Assembly (NCBI GenBank): GCA_946482335.1
Contig: CAMLRG010000002.1
Location: 16,944-80,943, forward strand
Origin: an uncultured Duganella sp.
GTDB taxonomy: Bacteria > Pseudomonadota > Gammaproteobacteria > Burkholderiales > Burkholderiaceae
DNA length: 64,000 nt
Direction: 5' to 3'
Below the pieces are notes generated by a model. That model searched no databases. It was not told the DNA's origin and was given only the letters and a program-made list of their open reading frames with translations. Positions 35,559 to 43,549 of the stretch are shown here, one piece after another. A program made the position numbers and the translations under genes. Each line of letters opens with the position of its first letter. Position 1 is the first letter of the stretch.

Positions 35559-36152
35559 ATGGACTTGTTTTCCACCGGCGCGGAATTGCTGCGCATTCCC
35601 ATCGATGACGGTGAGCTGTATTTCATGCAGCAACTGCCGTTACATCATACCAATGCCGAAATCATGCAGCGCTTGCGCGACGAAACGGCATGGAAAGCGG
35701 AAACCATTTTCCTGTTCGGCCGCGAAGTGCTGCAGCCGCGCTTGAGCGCCTGGTACGGCGAAGCGCGCTACACCTATTCCGGCCGCAGTTTCGAACCGCT
35801 GCCATTCACGCCCTTGCAGCTGGACCTCAAGCGTGCAGTCGAGGCGGCCACCGGCAAGCGCTTCAACAGCGTGCTGCTGAACTATTACCGGGACGGCCGG
35901 GACAGCATGGGCTTCCACAGCGACGACGAACCGGAGCTGGGGCCGGAGCCGGCCATCGCTTCCCTCAGTTTCGGCGCCCCCCGCACCTTCATCCTGAAGC
36001 ACAAGAAGCGGCCCCAAACCGTCAAACTCGACTTGACCGACGGCAGTTTGTTGTTGATGGCCGGAAAGCTTCAACATTGCTGGCGGCATGGTATCAATAA
36101 GGAAAGAAAACCGTGCGGCCCCCGCATAAATCTCACATTTCGGCTCATCTGA
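35559..36152 (+). CDS. alkB: AlkB-type Fe(II)/2-oxoglutarate dioxygenase
   Basis: The 197-residue enzyme resembles ALKBH2-like repair dioxygenases that oxidatively demethylate alkylated bases. It has the iron triad: His120 and Asp122 in GFHSDDE, and His177 in HCWRHGI. The 2-oxoglutarate-binding Arg residues are in GPRINLTFRLI at the C-terminus. NSVLLNYYRDGRDSMG and SFGAPRTFILKH are family segments. No Shine-Dalgarno is seen. TATCAT ends seven bases before the ATG, so the message may be leaderless. No LexA-like box was found. Confidence 0.92.
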   Translation: MDLFSTGAELLRIPIDDGELYFMQQLPLHHTNAEIMQRLRDETAWKAETIFLFGREVLQPRLSAWYGEARYTYSGRSFEPLPFTPLQLDLKRAVEAATGKRFNSVLLNYYRDGRDSMGFHSDDEPELGPEPAIASLSFGAPRTFILKHKKRPQTVKLDLTDGSLLLMAGKLQHCWRHGINKERKPCGPRINLTFRLI

Positions 36153-36336
36153 AGCCAAGTTCGCCCATCTTGTGGTGAACGTCGGTAATTCAAGGTCCCT
36201 TACAAATTTATACAATTCTTACCAGTTCGTCTCCCAATTGACCTTTTGGCAGTGCTATCGTGCTTCCCATCGCACTTCCAGAGACGAAGCGCGATCCCAA
36301 GCAAGACCAACTCAACTTTGCTGAAAGATCACGAAC

Positions 36337-36921
36337 ATGAAGAAAATCGCATTCGCACTCATCACTTCCGCCGCGGCCCTTGGTGCGGCATCCGTGCAAG
36401 CCCAGGAATTGAAGCCGTATGTCGGCGTGGGCGTCGTTTCCAGCGAGCACAAGTACAACGCCGCCAACGACACCAGCAATGGCGACCGTAAGAGCACCGA
36501 ATATGGCGGCAAGATCTACGGCGGCGTGCAGCTCGACAAGACCTGGGGCGTGGAAGCCGGTTATACCGACTTCGGCAAGTCCAACTATGGCTACACCACC
36601 GGCGCCGGCACCGGCAATATCGAAAGCGATGCCAAATCGTTCTACCTGGCCGGCAAGGGCACTTTCCCGGTCGGCCAGCAGCTGGCGCTGACCGGCAAGC
36701 TGGGTGTGGCCCACAACAAGAATGACGTGAAGGCGAGCGGCCTGGCCGTGGCGTACAACGGCGACAGCAGCCGCAATAGCGTGTATGCGGCCGTGGGCGC
36801 CGAATATGCCTTCACCGAGAAAGTGTCGGGCGTGCTGGAATATGAGCACTACGGTAAGAACGATGTGGACCAAGGTCGCCGCAAAGGCGCGGTCAGCCTG
36901 GGTGTGAAGGCCAGCTTCTGA
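36337..36921 (+). CDS. Small outer-membrane beta-barrel protein
   Basis: The 194-residue protein has signal peptide MKKIAFALITSAAALGAASVQA. Alternating hydrophobic strands follow (LKPYVGVGVVS, YGGKIYGGVQLDKTWGVEAG, SVYAAVGAEYAFTEKVSG) and it ends in the aromatic VSLGVKASF, as required for barrel insertion. Eight strands are likely, as in OmpX/OmpW or the OmpA N-domain. The function is unknown. The 184-base upstream gap contains a TATACA at 36209 as a possible -10 but nothing stronger. Confidence 0.85.
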   Translation: MKKIAFALITSAAALGAASVQAQELKPYVGVGVVSSEHKYNAANDTSNGDRKSTEYGGKIYGGVQLDKTWGVEAGYTDFGKSNYGYTTGAGTGNIESDAKSFYLAGKGTFPVGQQLALTGKLGVAHNKNDVKASGLAVAYNGDSSRNSVYAAVGAEYAFTEKVSGVLEYEHYGKNDVDQGRRKGAVSLGVKASF

Positions 36922-37022
36922 GTCGAGGGGGAGGGCGGCTTAGCTGCTTCCCCCCGCAAAGTCCCGATCGAGGCCGGGTGCGACTGCGGCAGCTGCGCGC
37001 TGCCAATGTCCTTGTGCCCGCC

Positions 37023-37496
37023 TCACCTTCCAGTCGGACATTGCGTCCGCTGCATGGGGTAATCGAAGGCTGTCGCCTTGCCTTGCGAGATGCCTTCAAT
37101 CCGCGCCTTGACGCCGTCGGCGCCATCGCGCTGGTAAATGATCCGCTGCGGGAAGTCATGCTGCGGGTTTTCAAACACCACCTCGCCTTCGCCGATCGAC
37201 TTGATCGGGAAAGCGGCTTCCAATTGACGGCTGGGTTTGGCCACATAGGACCAGATGCCGGGTGCGGTTTCGCGGATCATGGTGTGTTCCCATTCCACCG
37301 TCTTGCCGTTCTTGATCGTGCGGGCAACGCCGAGCATGGTGCCGCCGGCTGGCAGGGTCCACATTTCCACCGAACCAGTCTCGGCGTCGGCATGCGACCA
37401 GCAACCGGCCAGCCAGGCCAGTTTGTCGATGGGCGCCTCGTGGGCGATGGCGCCGGCGCTGGCCAATACGAGGCCGCAGAGAAATTGTTTGCGCAT
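37023..37496 (-). CDS. DUF6265 family exported protein
   Basis: The 157-residue protein has signal peptide MRKQFLCGLVLASAGAIA. Family features are IDKLAWLAGCW, EMWTLPAGGTMLGVART and VFENPQHDFPQRIIYQRDG. This lipocalin-like fold has no assigned function. The 101 bases between it and the outer-membrane gene hold a GC-rich inverted segment without a T-tract. Confidence 0.82.
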   Translation of the reverse strand: MRKQFLCGLVLASAGAIAHEAPIDKLAWLAGCWSHADAETGSVEMWTLPAGGTMLGVARTIKNGKTVEWEHTMIRETAPGIWSYVAKPSRQLEAAFPIKSIGEGEVVFENPQHDFPQRIIYQRDGADGVKARIEGISQGKATAFDYPMQRTQCPTGR

Positions 37497-37510
37497 GTTG
37501 GCCTCCTTTT

Positions 37511-37570
37511 AAACCGGCAACCGGCACACCGGTGTCGGACCCTGAGGGTCTGACACCGCCTTACCGGTTT
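37511..37570. repeat. Palindromic intergenic repeat, GTCAGACCC family, copy 1
   Basis: Outer arms AAACCGG/CCGGTTT enclose inner arms CGGTGTCGGACCC and GGGTCTGACACCG around TGA. The last arm runs into the ettA stop codon. Related copies are at 47046 and 60166. Confidence 0.75.
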
Positions 37571-39237
37571 TAGCCGTGCAACGGCTTATACCGGATACGT
37601 TTCGGCTTCGCCCCTTCCTCACCCAAACGCTTCTTCTTATCCGCCTCATACTCCTGGTAGTTACCCGCAAAGAAGGTCACCTGCGAATCGCCCTCGAACG
37701 CCAGGATATGGGTCGCGATACGGTCCAGGAACCAGCGGTCGTGGGAAATCACCATCACCGATCCCGCGAACTCCAGCAGCGCATCTTCCAGCGCCCGCAA
37801 GGTTTCCACGTCCAGGTCGTTGGACGGTTCGTCCAGCAGCAACACGTTGCCGCCCATCAGCAGCGTCTTGGCCAGGTGCAGACGGCCGCGTTCACCGCCG
37901 GACAGATTGCCGACGATCTTCTGCTGGTCCGAACCCTTGAAGTTGAAGCGGCCCACATATGCGCGCGACGGCATTTCGAAACGCCCCACGCTGAGGATAT
38001 CGGCACCGCCCGACACCGCCTCGAACACCGTCTTCTCGTTATCCAGCTTGTCGCGGCTCTGGTCCACCAGCGAAATCTTGGCCGTTTTGCCGATCGCCAC
38101 TTCGCCGCTGTCCGGCTGCTCGATACCCGCGATCATCTTGAACAGGGTCGACTTACCGGCACCGTTCGGACCGATGATGCCCACGATCGCGCCCGGCGGG
38201 ATGGTGAAGGACAGGTTGTCGATCAGCAGGCGGTCGCCGAAGGACTTCGACACGTTCTTGAACTCGATCACATCGTTGCCCAGACGCTCCGCCACCGGGA
38301 TGAAGATCTCCTGGGTTTCGTTGCGCTTCTGGTATTCGTATTCGCTCAGCTCATTGAAGCGCGCCATGCGGGCCTTGGACTTGGCCTGGCGTGCCTTCGG
38401 GTTCTGGCGCGCCCACTCCAGTTCCTTCGCCAGCGCTTTCTGGCGTGCGGACTCCGTCGCTTCCTCCTGCTTCAGGCGGGCTTCCTTCTGTTCCAGCCAC
38501 GACGAGTAATTGCCCTTCCATGGGATGCCATGGCCGCGGTCCAGTTCCAGGATCCATTCGGCGGCGTTGTCGAGGAAGTAGCGGTCGTGGGTGATGCCCA
38601 CCACGGTGCCCGGGAAGCGCACCAGGAATTGTTCCAGCCATTCGACCGATTCGGCATCCAGGTGGTTGGTCGGTTCGTCCAGCAGCAGCATGTCGGGTTT
38701 GGACAGCAGCAGCTTGCACAGCGCCACGCGGCGCTTTTCGCCGCCGGACAGCACGCCGATCTTCTGCTCCCACGGCGGCAGGCGCAGCGCGTCGGCGGCC
38801 ATTTCCAGCTGCAGGTTCAGGTTGCCGCCGTCGGCGGCGGCGATGATCGATTCAAGGCGTTCCTGTTCCTTGGCCAGCGCGTCGAAATCCGCGTCCGGCT
38901 CGGCGTAGGCGGCGTACACCGCCTCCAGTTGCGCCTGTGCCGAGAAGGCTTCGCCCAGGCCCGATTCCACTTCCTCGCGTACGGTCTTTTCGGGATCCAG
39001 TTGCGGTTCCTGCGGCAGGTAGCCGATGTTCAGGCCGGGCATCGGGCGCGCTTCGCCCTGGATGTCGGTGTCGATGCCTGCCATGATTTTCAGCAGGGAC
39101 GATTTGCCGGAGCCGTTCAGGCCCAGCACGCCAATCTTCGCGCCCGGGAAGAAGGACAGCGAAATGTCTTTGAGGATCTGGCGTTTCGGTGGGACGATTT
39201 TGCCCACGCGGTTCATGGTATAGACGTAATTGGCCAC
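37570..39237 (-). CDS. ettA: Energy-dependent translational throttle protein EttA (ABC-F)
   Basis: The 555-residue protein, the same length as E. coli EttA, has two ABC domains and no membrane part. The start is the GTG at 39237 giving VANYVYTMNRVGK, matching the conserved family N-terminus. Earlier in-frame codons were rejected. Walker A motifs are GLNGSGKSS and GPNGAGKST, and the signatures are LSGGEKRR and LSGGERGR. The linker contains the basic NPKARQAKSKARMARF segment. It binds the ribosomal E site and gates elongation in response to ATP/ADP. No clear Shine-Dalgarno is visible. Confidence 0.95.
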   Translation of the reverse strand: MANYVYTMNRVGKIVPPKRQILKDISLSFFPGAKIGVLGLNGSGKSSLLKIMAGIDTDIQGEARPMPGLNIGYLPQEPQLDPEKTVREEVESGLGEAFSAQAQLEAVYAAYAEPDADFDALAKEQERLESIIAAADGGNLNLQLEMAADALRLPPWEQKIGVLSGGEKRRVALCKLLLSKPDMLLLDEPTNHLDAESVEWLEQFLVRFPGTVVGITHDRYFLDNAAEWILELDRGHGIPWKGNYSSWLEQKEARLKQEEATESARQKALAKELEWARQNPKARQAKSKARMARFNELSEYEYQKRNETQEIFIPVAERLGNDVIEFKNVSKSFGDRLLIDNLSFTIPPGAIVGIIGPNGAGKSTLFKMIAGIEQPDSGEVAIGKTAKISLVDQSRDKLDNEKTVFEAVSGGADILSVGRFEMPSRAYVGRFNFKGSDQQKIVGNLSGGERGRLHLAKTLLMGGNVLLLDEPSNDLDVETLRALEDALLEFAGSVMVISHDRWFLDRIATHILAFEGDSQVTFFAGNYQEYEADKKKRLGEEGAKPKRIRYKPLHG

Positions 39238-39326
39238 GGTATGTGTTCTTGTCGATTCGATTGAGGGGGCGGCAGCAGGCAGGAACTGCCGCAAAGGGCG
39301 TAGTTTAGCGCATTGTGCCCGGCCAT

Positions 39327-39350
39327 AAAAAAACCCGGCGCTGGCCGGGT
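39327..39350 (-). terminator. Intrinsic terminator of the first PEP-CTERM gene
   Basis: On the minus strand ACCCGGC and GCCGGGT pair around a short loop and are followed by seven T. It lies 19 bases beyond the stop at 39369. Confidence 0.85.
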
Positions 39351-39368
39351 CCCATGGAGCGTAAATCG

Positions 39369-40172
39369 TTAAGCTTTGCCGCGTCGGCGCATGGTGCCCA
39401 GCGCGGCCAGGCCCAGGCCCGTCAACAGCAGGCTGGTCGGCAGCGGCACCGGAACGGCGGCCGATGGATCGGGAATTTCTTCAGCCAGGAATTCCAGGCG
39501 TAGTTCCGTCAGGTTGAATTGGCCCATGAAGGAACTGATCGACAAGTCCAGGATGCCGTCGGCCGACAGGTCGGTCAAGGCCGTAGCATCCAGGTCGAGC
39601 AGCACTTCCAGGCTGCCGCTCAGGGACAGGTAATGTTTGCGGTCCCGGTGGTAGAAGTAGTTGTAGCCGCCATTCTCGCTACCATTGGTCTTATCCCAGA
39701 TCTGGCCGCCGAAATCCGTATAGCTTTCAGCAAAATCCGTAGCGGAGGCGCTTTCGGAACTGTCGCCCGCGGCGACGACCATGGTGTCGGCGACGAGGTC
39801 GAGGAAATTGGCGCTAACGTCCTTGACGTGGGTAAAGTCGGTGGCGTATTTCGTCGTGCAGCGGTTGCCGTTGCACTCCTGATAGGGGCGCAACTGGGAA
39901 CCGGTCTTGACGTAACCATTACCCGTAGTGGTCAGGAGATCATAAAACGGGTTGGAATAACCGGTTACCGTCACATTGCCGGCGAGAATCGACGCGCCCG
40001 TCAAGCCGGCACCGGCCAGCAAGCTGTTGACGTCGACCTGCAGATTCTGGCTTTGGCCGGTGAACAGTTGCGTTCCCAGCGAAACGGTCGAAGTCAGCGG
40101 CACTGGTGCAGCCTGAACTCCCATTGCCCAGATGAAGGCGGCTACGCCTGCTAGTAACTTTTTGCTCGTCAT
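39369..40172 (-). CDS. PEP-CTERM sorting domain protein, copy A
   Basis: The 267-residue exported protein has signal MTSKKLLAGVAAFIWAMGVQA. The sorting tail comprises VPLPTSLLLTGL, a hydrophobic stretch and basic end MRRRGKA, as recognised by exosortase. GGGAG is correctly spaced for ATG 40172 and too close to the in-frame ATG at 40178. It shares a framework with copy B (SLG, QNLQ, GYSNPFY and a C-terminal GILDLSISSFMGQFNLTELRLE), but its middle is ordinary, with one Cys pair (ECNGNRC). Expression is probably sigma54-dependent. No exosortase lies in the window. Confidence 0.88.
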   Translation of the reverse strand: MTSKKLLAGVAAFIWAMGVQAAPVPLTSTVSLGTQLFTGQSQNLQVDVNSLLAGAGLTGASILAGNVTVTGYSNPFYDLLTTTGNGYVKTGSQLRPYQECNGNRCTTKYATDFTHVKDVSANFLDLVADTMVVAAGDSSESASATDFAESYTDFGGQIWDKTNGSENGGYNYFYHRDRKHYLSLSGSLEVLLDLDATALTDLSADGILDLSISSFMGQFNLTELRLEFLAEEIPDPSAAVPVPLPTSLLLTGLGLAALGTMRRRGKA

Positions 40173-40202
40173 TGTCATTCTCCCAGTGGAACTGACTATC
40201 AA

Positions 40203-40217
40203 GCAATTGACGTGCCA
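40203..40217 (-). promoter_or_regulatory. Sigma54 (-24/-12) promoter of PEP-CTERM copy A
   Basis: On the minus strand the 15 bases read TGGCAC-GTCAA-TTGC, an exact match to the consensus TGGCAC-N5-TTGC. Initiation near 40191 would give a leader of about 19 bases containing GGGAG. Confidence 0.85.
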
Positions 40218-40303
40218 GCAATGGAAATTTCTTCGCAGTAGCTTGATTTATATGGATGAAATGGTTCTTGGATGACGTAAATAAATGTTTCCCGAGCGAA
40301 TTC

Positions 40304-40320
40304 TGTAAAGTTATCCGACA
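40304..40320 (-). promoter_or_regulatory. 17-base upstream activator motif, PEP-CTERM copy A
   Basis: On the minus strand the bases are TGTCGGATAACTTTACA. It matches the copy-B motif at 15 of 17 positions and lies exactly 86 bases from the -24 element, as there. It directly follows the halogenase stop codon. It probably binds an enhancer-binding regulator such as PrsR (inference). Confidence 0.7.
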
Positions 40321-41871
40321 TTAACCCTTGCGGGGCGCGTTAGCGATTGCCGAACGGACTTTGCGCACGTAATCGTGCAGCGAAGGCGAATGGAGCAGGG
40401 CATTCTTGCGTGCGGCCGCCACATGTGCCAGCGACTGGCGGCTCAGTTCCGGCGGAATGAAGGGCAGGGCGCCGGCGCCAAGTTGGGGCAGGCGCTGCAT
40501 GCCTGCCAGGATATAGAACCAGTTTGCCGGGCCGAACAGCGATACGCGGCGGTTGATGTCGCTCACGCTTGGGATCTTTTCGTCCCACAACTCGAGCTGT
40601 TCGCGCAGCGATGCCGGGATGCGCCCGTCCTCGGCATAGGCACGCCAGAACGGCGAGTCGCGGCGCTGGCTCAGCACATAGTGCATGACCACGAAGTCGC
40701 GCAATTCCTGATACATATCGCTCATCAGCGCGTTGTAACGCTGCTGGTTGCGGCCTTCCTTGCCGGCGGCCGGCAGGTAGTCGATAAAGGTTTGCAGCGC
40801 ATATTCGACCAGGTAGATGCCGGTCGATTCCAGCGGTTCCAGGAAGCCCGAGGCGAGTCCAAGGGCCAGGCAATTTTTTTCCCACATGCGGGCACGGTGG
40901 CCGGTGCGCATCTTCAGGTGGCGCATTTCCGCCAGCGGCCTGGCAGTGCCGTTGTGTGCGCGCAGCGTGGCTTCCGCCTGGTCCTCGTCGCAAAAGGCGG
41001 ACGAATACACATAACCGGTTCCGCGGCGTGATTGCAGGTCGATTTCCCAGGTCCAGCCGGCGTCCTTCGCCGTACAGGTGGTGTAAGGACGCAGCGGGGC
41101 GCTGTCGTCGTAGGCAACAGGACATGCCACGGCGCGGTCGCACAGCAGGCTGTCGGCGAACGAAATCCATGGCGACTCCAGCTCGCCGATCAACAGCGAA
41201 CGGAAGCCGGTGCAATCGACGAACAGGTCGGCGGCGAGTTCGCGCCCATTTTCCAGCGTGACGGAACGGATGCCGTCGTCGCCCTTCGCCACGCTGACAA
41301 CCTTGCCCTCGATATGCTGCACGCCGCGCGCGGTGGCGGTATTGCGCAGCAGCTGCGCCAGCAGCGTCGCGTCCAGGTGGTACGCGTAAGGCAAGGGCGC
41401 TTCGTAGTTCGGCGACTGCATCTGCTTCGGCGAACGCAAGGCGTCGAACAGCGCGGTTTGCAGGCAGATCGCATCTGCGCACTCCGCATCCGTCATGCCG
41501 TCCTGTTTGAGATTGAGCCAATGCATCCCCATCGGGAAGCCATGCATGCCGATCGGATTCTCGAAAGGATGGTCATAGCGATCGCTGTGCACGTCGCCGC
41601 CGTTGCGCCAGCCGATGAAACGGATGCCGTTCTTGAGCGTCGCTTCCGCCTGGGTGAAGAGGGTGGTTTCGGGGATATCCAGCAGGCGCAGCGTCTGGCG
41701 CAAGGTCGGCACGGTAGCTTCGCCGACACCGATAGCGCCGATCTCTGGCGACTCCACCAGGGTGATTGCGACCGGATGCGCGGGGTTGTTGCACAAGGTG
41801 CGCTGCAGGTAAGCGGCGGCAAGCCAGCCGGCGGTGCCGCCGCCAACCACCAGGATCGATTTGAAGGACAT
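40321..41871 (-). CDS. Flavin-dependent tryptophan-type halogenase
   Basis: The 516-residue protein has the FAD motif VVGGGTAGWLAA at the N-terminus and VGEATVP. Lys80 in ATLKNGIRF corresponds to the catalytic Lys79 of PrnA. The halogenase motif WxWxI is AGWTWEIDL, and GFLEPLESTGIYL carries the catalytic Glu region. PrnA-type enzymes chlorinate or brominate indoles using FADH2, oxygen and halide. No flavin reductase or biosynthetic cluster is near. It lies two bases after DUF6445 and in the same operon as the Tyr/Trp-rich PEP-CTERM protein, so a peptide or protein substrate is possible (inference). Confidence 0.92.
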   Translation of the reverse strand: MSFKSILVVGGGTAGWLAAAYLQRTLCNNPAHPVAITLVESPEIGAIGVGEATVPTLRQTLRLLDIPETTLFTQAEATLKNGIRFIGWRNGGDVHSDRYDHPFENPIGMHGFPMGMHWLNLKQDGMTDAECADAICLQTALFDALRSPKQMQSPNYEAPLPYAYHLDATLLAQLLRNTATARGVQHIEGKVVSVAKGDDGIRSVTLENGRELAADLFVDCTGFRSLLIGELESPWISFADSLLCDRAVACPVAYDDSAPLRPYTTCTAKDAGWTWEIDLQSRRGTGYVYSSAFCDEDQAEATLRAHNGTARPLAEMRHLKMRTGHRARMWEKNCLALGLASGFLEPLESTGIYLVEYALQTFIDYLPAAGKEGRNQQRYNALMSDMYQELRDFVVMHYVLSQRRDSPFWRAYAEDGRIPASLREQLELWDEKIPSVSDINRRVSLFGPANWFYILAGMQRLPQLGAGALPFIPPELSRQSLAHVAAARKNALLHSPSLHDYVRKVRSAIANAPRKG

Positions 41872-41873
41872 GA

Positions 41874-42557
41874 TTAATTCAGACGATTGACGAACACGCG
41901 CTGCGTGAGGCGCGCCGTGTCGATGGTGATGCCTGCTTCCACGTCGGTCATGCCGATGCTGTGGAAGGCGTTGCCTGGATAGATGACCAGCCGGTTGTAG
42001 CGCGGCTCGGTGGTGTACAGGTGTTCCCACACATCGCCATCGGTGACGGCATAGGTTGCGGGTTGCGTGTGTTCGCCTTCGGTTTCGAGCCAGGTGTTAT
42101 AGCGCGCCTGGTCTTCCTGGTTGAGGACCAGGGCGAGGCCGGTAGGCCGATGGCGGAAGAAGGCGGTGCCCACCGGGGAACCGGGGCTCAGGTAGACCAC
42201 GCCGGCCAGCGGTACGCCGTCGACGTGCGGATGCTTTTGCTTGGCCAGCATATCGCGTGCCGGCGTGGTGACCAGCGAAAAGTCGGACTGGAAGTCTTCC
42301 GCCGTGCAATGCATCCCGGAAGTCTGGCCGACCAATTGCGCCAGTGTGGCGAACAGGGGGGACAGTTGCGCAGCCGGGATGGTACTGTGCACGCCGGGGT
42401 AATAAGCCAGCGTGGAATCGTAGTTGCCGCCCAGCGCCAGGCGGCGCACGGCGTCCGGATCGGCGTACAAGTTGTCGATTACCAGTACCGGACAACCGTC
42501 GCCGAAAGTCTGCACATGGACTTGCGCAGACGGGTTCAGCGCAAAGACGTCCTGCAT
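41874..42557 (-). CDS. DUF6445 family protein, probable Fe(II)/2-oxoglutarate oxygenase fold
   Basis: The 227-residue protein belongs to DUF6445, which often accompanies tryptophan halogenases. A plausible iron site is His111-Val-Asp113 in KHPHVDG with distal His199 in PGNAFHSIG, and Arg216 or Arg220 in TARLTQRVFVNR. This HxD...H...R layout resembles prolyl-hydroxylase-like dioxygenases, but activity has not been shown. It starts five bases after the PEP-CTERM stop and ends two bases before the halogenase, so the three genes are surely co-transcribed. Confidence 0.8.
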   Translation of the reverse strand: MQDVFALNPSAQVHVQTFGDGCPVLVIDNLYADPDAVRRLALGGNYDSTLAYYPGVHSTIPAAQLSPLFATLAQLVGQTSGMHCTAEDFQSDFSLVTTPARDMLAKQKHPHVDGVPLAGVVYLSPGSPVGTAFFRHRPTGLALVLNQEDQARYNTWLETEGEHTQPATYAVTDGDVWEHLYTTEPRYNRLVIYPGNAFHSIGMTDVEAGITIDTARLTQRVFVNRLN

Positions 42558-42562
42558 CGCCG

Positions 42563-43408
42563 TTATGCCTTGCGGCGGCGGCGGGCACCAGCCATGGCGG
42601 CCATGCCGATGGCTGCCAGCGCCAGCGTGCCCGGCAGCGGGACTGCTTCAGCGGTGGCTTCCAGTCGCGCTTCGGACAGGATGAACTGGCCCAGCGCGGC
42701 ACTGATGCCGATGTTCAGGATGCCATCACCCCACAGGTCGCTCAGGGCCAGCTGGTCCAGCTCGATCGTTACCTTCAATGGACCGGAAATCGACTTGTAA
42801 TGGTCGCGTTCGCGGGCGTACAAATAATCGTAACCGTATTCCCAGCTGCCCTCCGTGCGCTCAAAGGTCGGGTTGCCATACGGGTTGACGTAATCCTGGA
42901 CCACGTTCGCCGTGGCGCTTGCCGTGGTGCTGCCGGCCTTGACTTCCATCCGGTCGGCCACATTGTCGATATGGTGCCTGGTGCGGTCGTGGGTCCAGGT
43001 CTCGTCCTGCACCTGATAACTGTAGTAACCGGTTTGCTGAGAGTAGCCGTAGCAGGTGCTCCATCCCCAGAAGCCGCAGCTGTATGAATAGCCCGTGTAA
43101 TAGGTGTAGCTTTGCCAGACCTGGTGGCTGGACGTCCCGGTCCGGTAGTAGGCGCTGTAAGGATCGGTTGAATCCTGGTAGCTCGGATTCGACAAGCCGT
43201 AAACGGTCAGCACGCCGGACATGACATCGCTACCTTGCACGCCCTGTTCGGCCAGCAGTCCATTCAGGTTGAATTGCAGGTTCTGCTGCGCCCCACCCTG
43301 CAGCAAGTTGCCCAGCGATACGGTGGACGACACGGTGACCGGTGCCGCCTGCGCAGCGGTTGCGCCGACGAGGGCGGCGATCCCGCCCAGTATTTTTTTG
43401 CTTGCCAT
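42563..43408 (-). CDS. PEP-CTERM sorting domain protein, copy B, with Tyr/Trp-rich segment
   Basis: The 281-residue protein starts at the ATG ending at 43408 (AAGAG upstream). The open frame continues upstream but lacks a signal sequence there. Signal MASKKILGGIAALVGATAAQA is followed by a domain paralogous to copy A. Residues 77-138 hold 14 Tyr and 4 Trp in 62 positions (SYTYYTGYSYSCGFWGWS within it) and a possible disulfide Cys111-Cys119. The tail is AVPLPGTLALAAIGMAAMAG then ARRRRKA. It heads the operon with the DUF6445 protein and the halogenase, and is the obvious candidate substrate (inference). Confidence 0.88.
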   Translation of the reverse strand: MASKKILGGIAALVGATAAQAAPVTVSSTVSLGNLLQGGAQQNLQFNLNGLLAEQGVQGSDVMSGVLTVYGLSNPSYQDSTDPYSAYYRTGTSSHQVWQSYTYYTGYSYSCGFWGWSTCYGYSQQTGYYSYQVQDETWTHDRTRHHIDNVADRMEVKAGSTTASATANVVQDYVNPYGNPTFERTEGSWEYGYDYLYARERDHYKSISGPLKVTIELDQLALSDLWGDGILNIGISAALGQFILSEARLEATAEAVPLPGTLALAAIGMAAMAGARRRRKA

Positions 43409-43448
43409 TATGGTAACTCTTCTTGATTCTTGGAATCGTCGAAAGAAA

Positions 43449-43463
43449 GCAAGAAGTGTACCT
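43449..43463 (-). promoter_or_regulatory. Sigma54-type promoter of the PEP-CTERM B/DUF6445/halogenase operon
   Basis: On the minus strand AGGTAC-N5-TTGC keeps the invariant GG and GC ten bases apart. The -24 box matches four of six consensus bases. The predicted start near 43437 leaves a leader of about 29 bases. Confidence 0.65.
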
Positions 43464-43549
43464 ACTATCAAGCAAGTTACATAAGTGATTGATTTCCTTT
43501 GGGAATATATTTTGTCATCAGAGAATTTATATGTGCCTAGAAGTAACTG

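Noticed and set aside
39238..39294. Longer EttA start at 39294
   Set aside because: The added residues have no family counterpart, and the GTG at 39237 gives exactly the 555-residue E. coli length.
43472..43486. TTGC at 43472-43475 as the -12 of the PEP-CTERM B promoter
   Set aside because: The -24 position there reads ACTTAT without the invariant GG. The site at 43449-43463 keeps GG and GC and restores the 86-base spacing.
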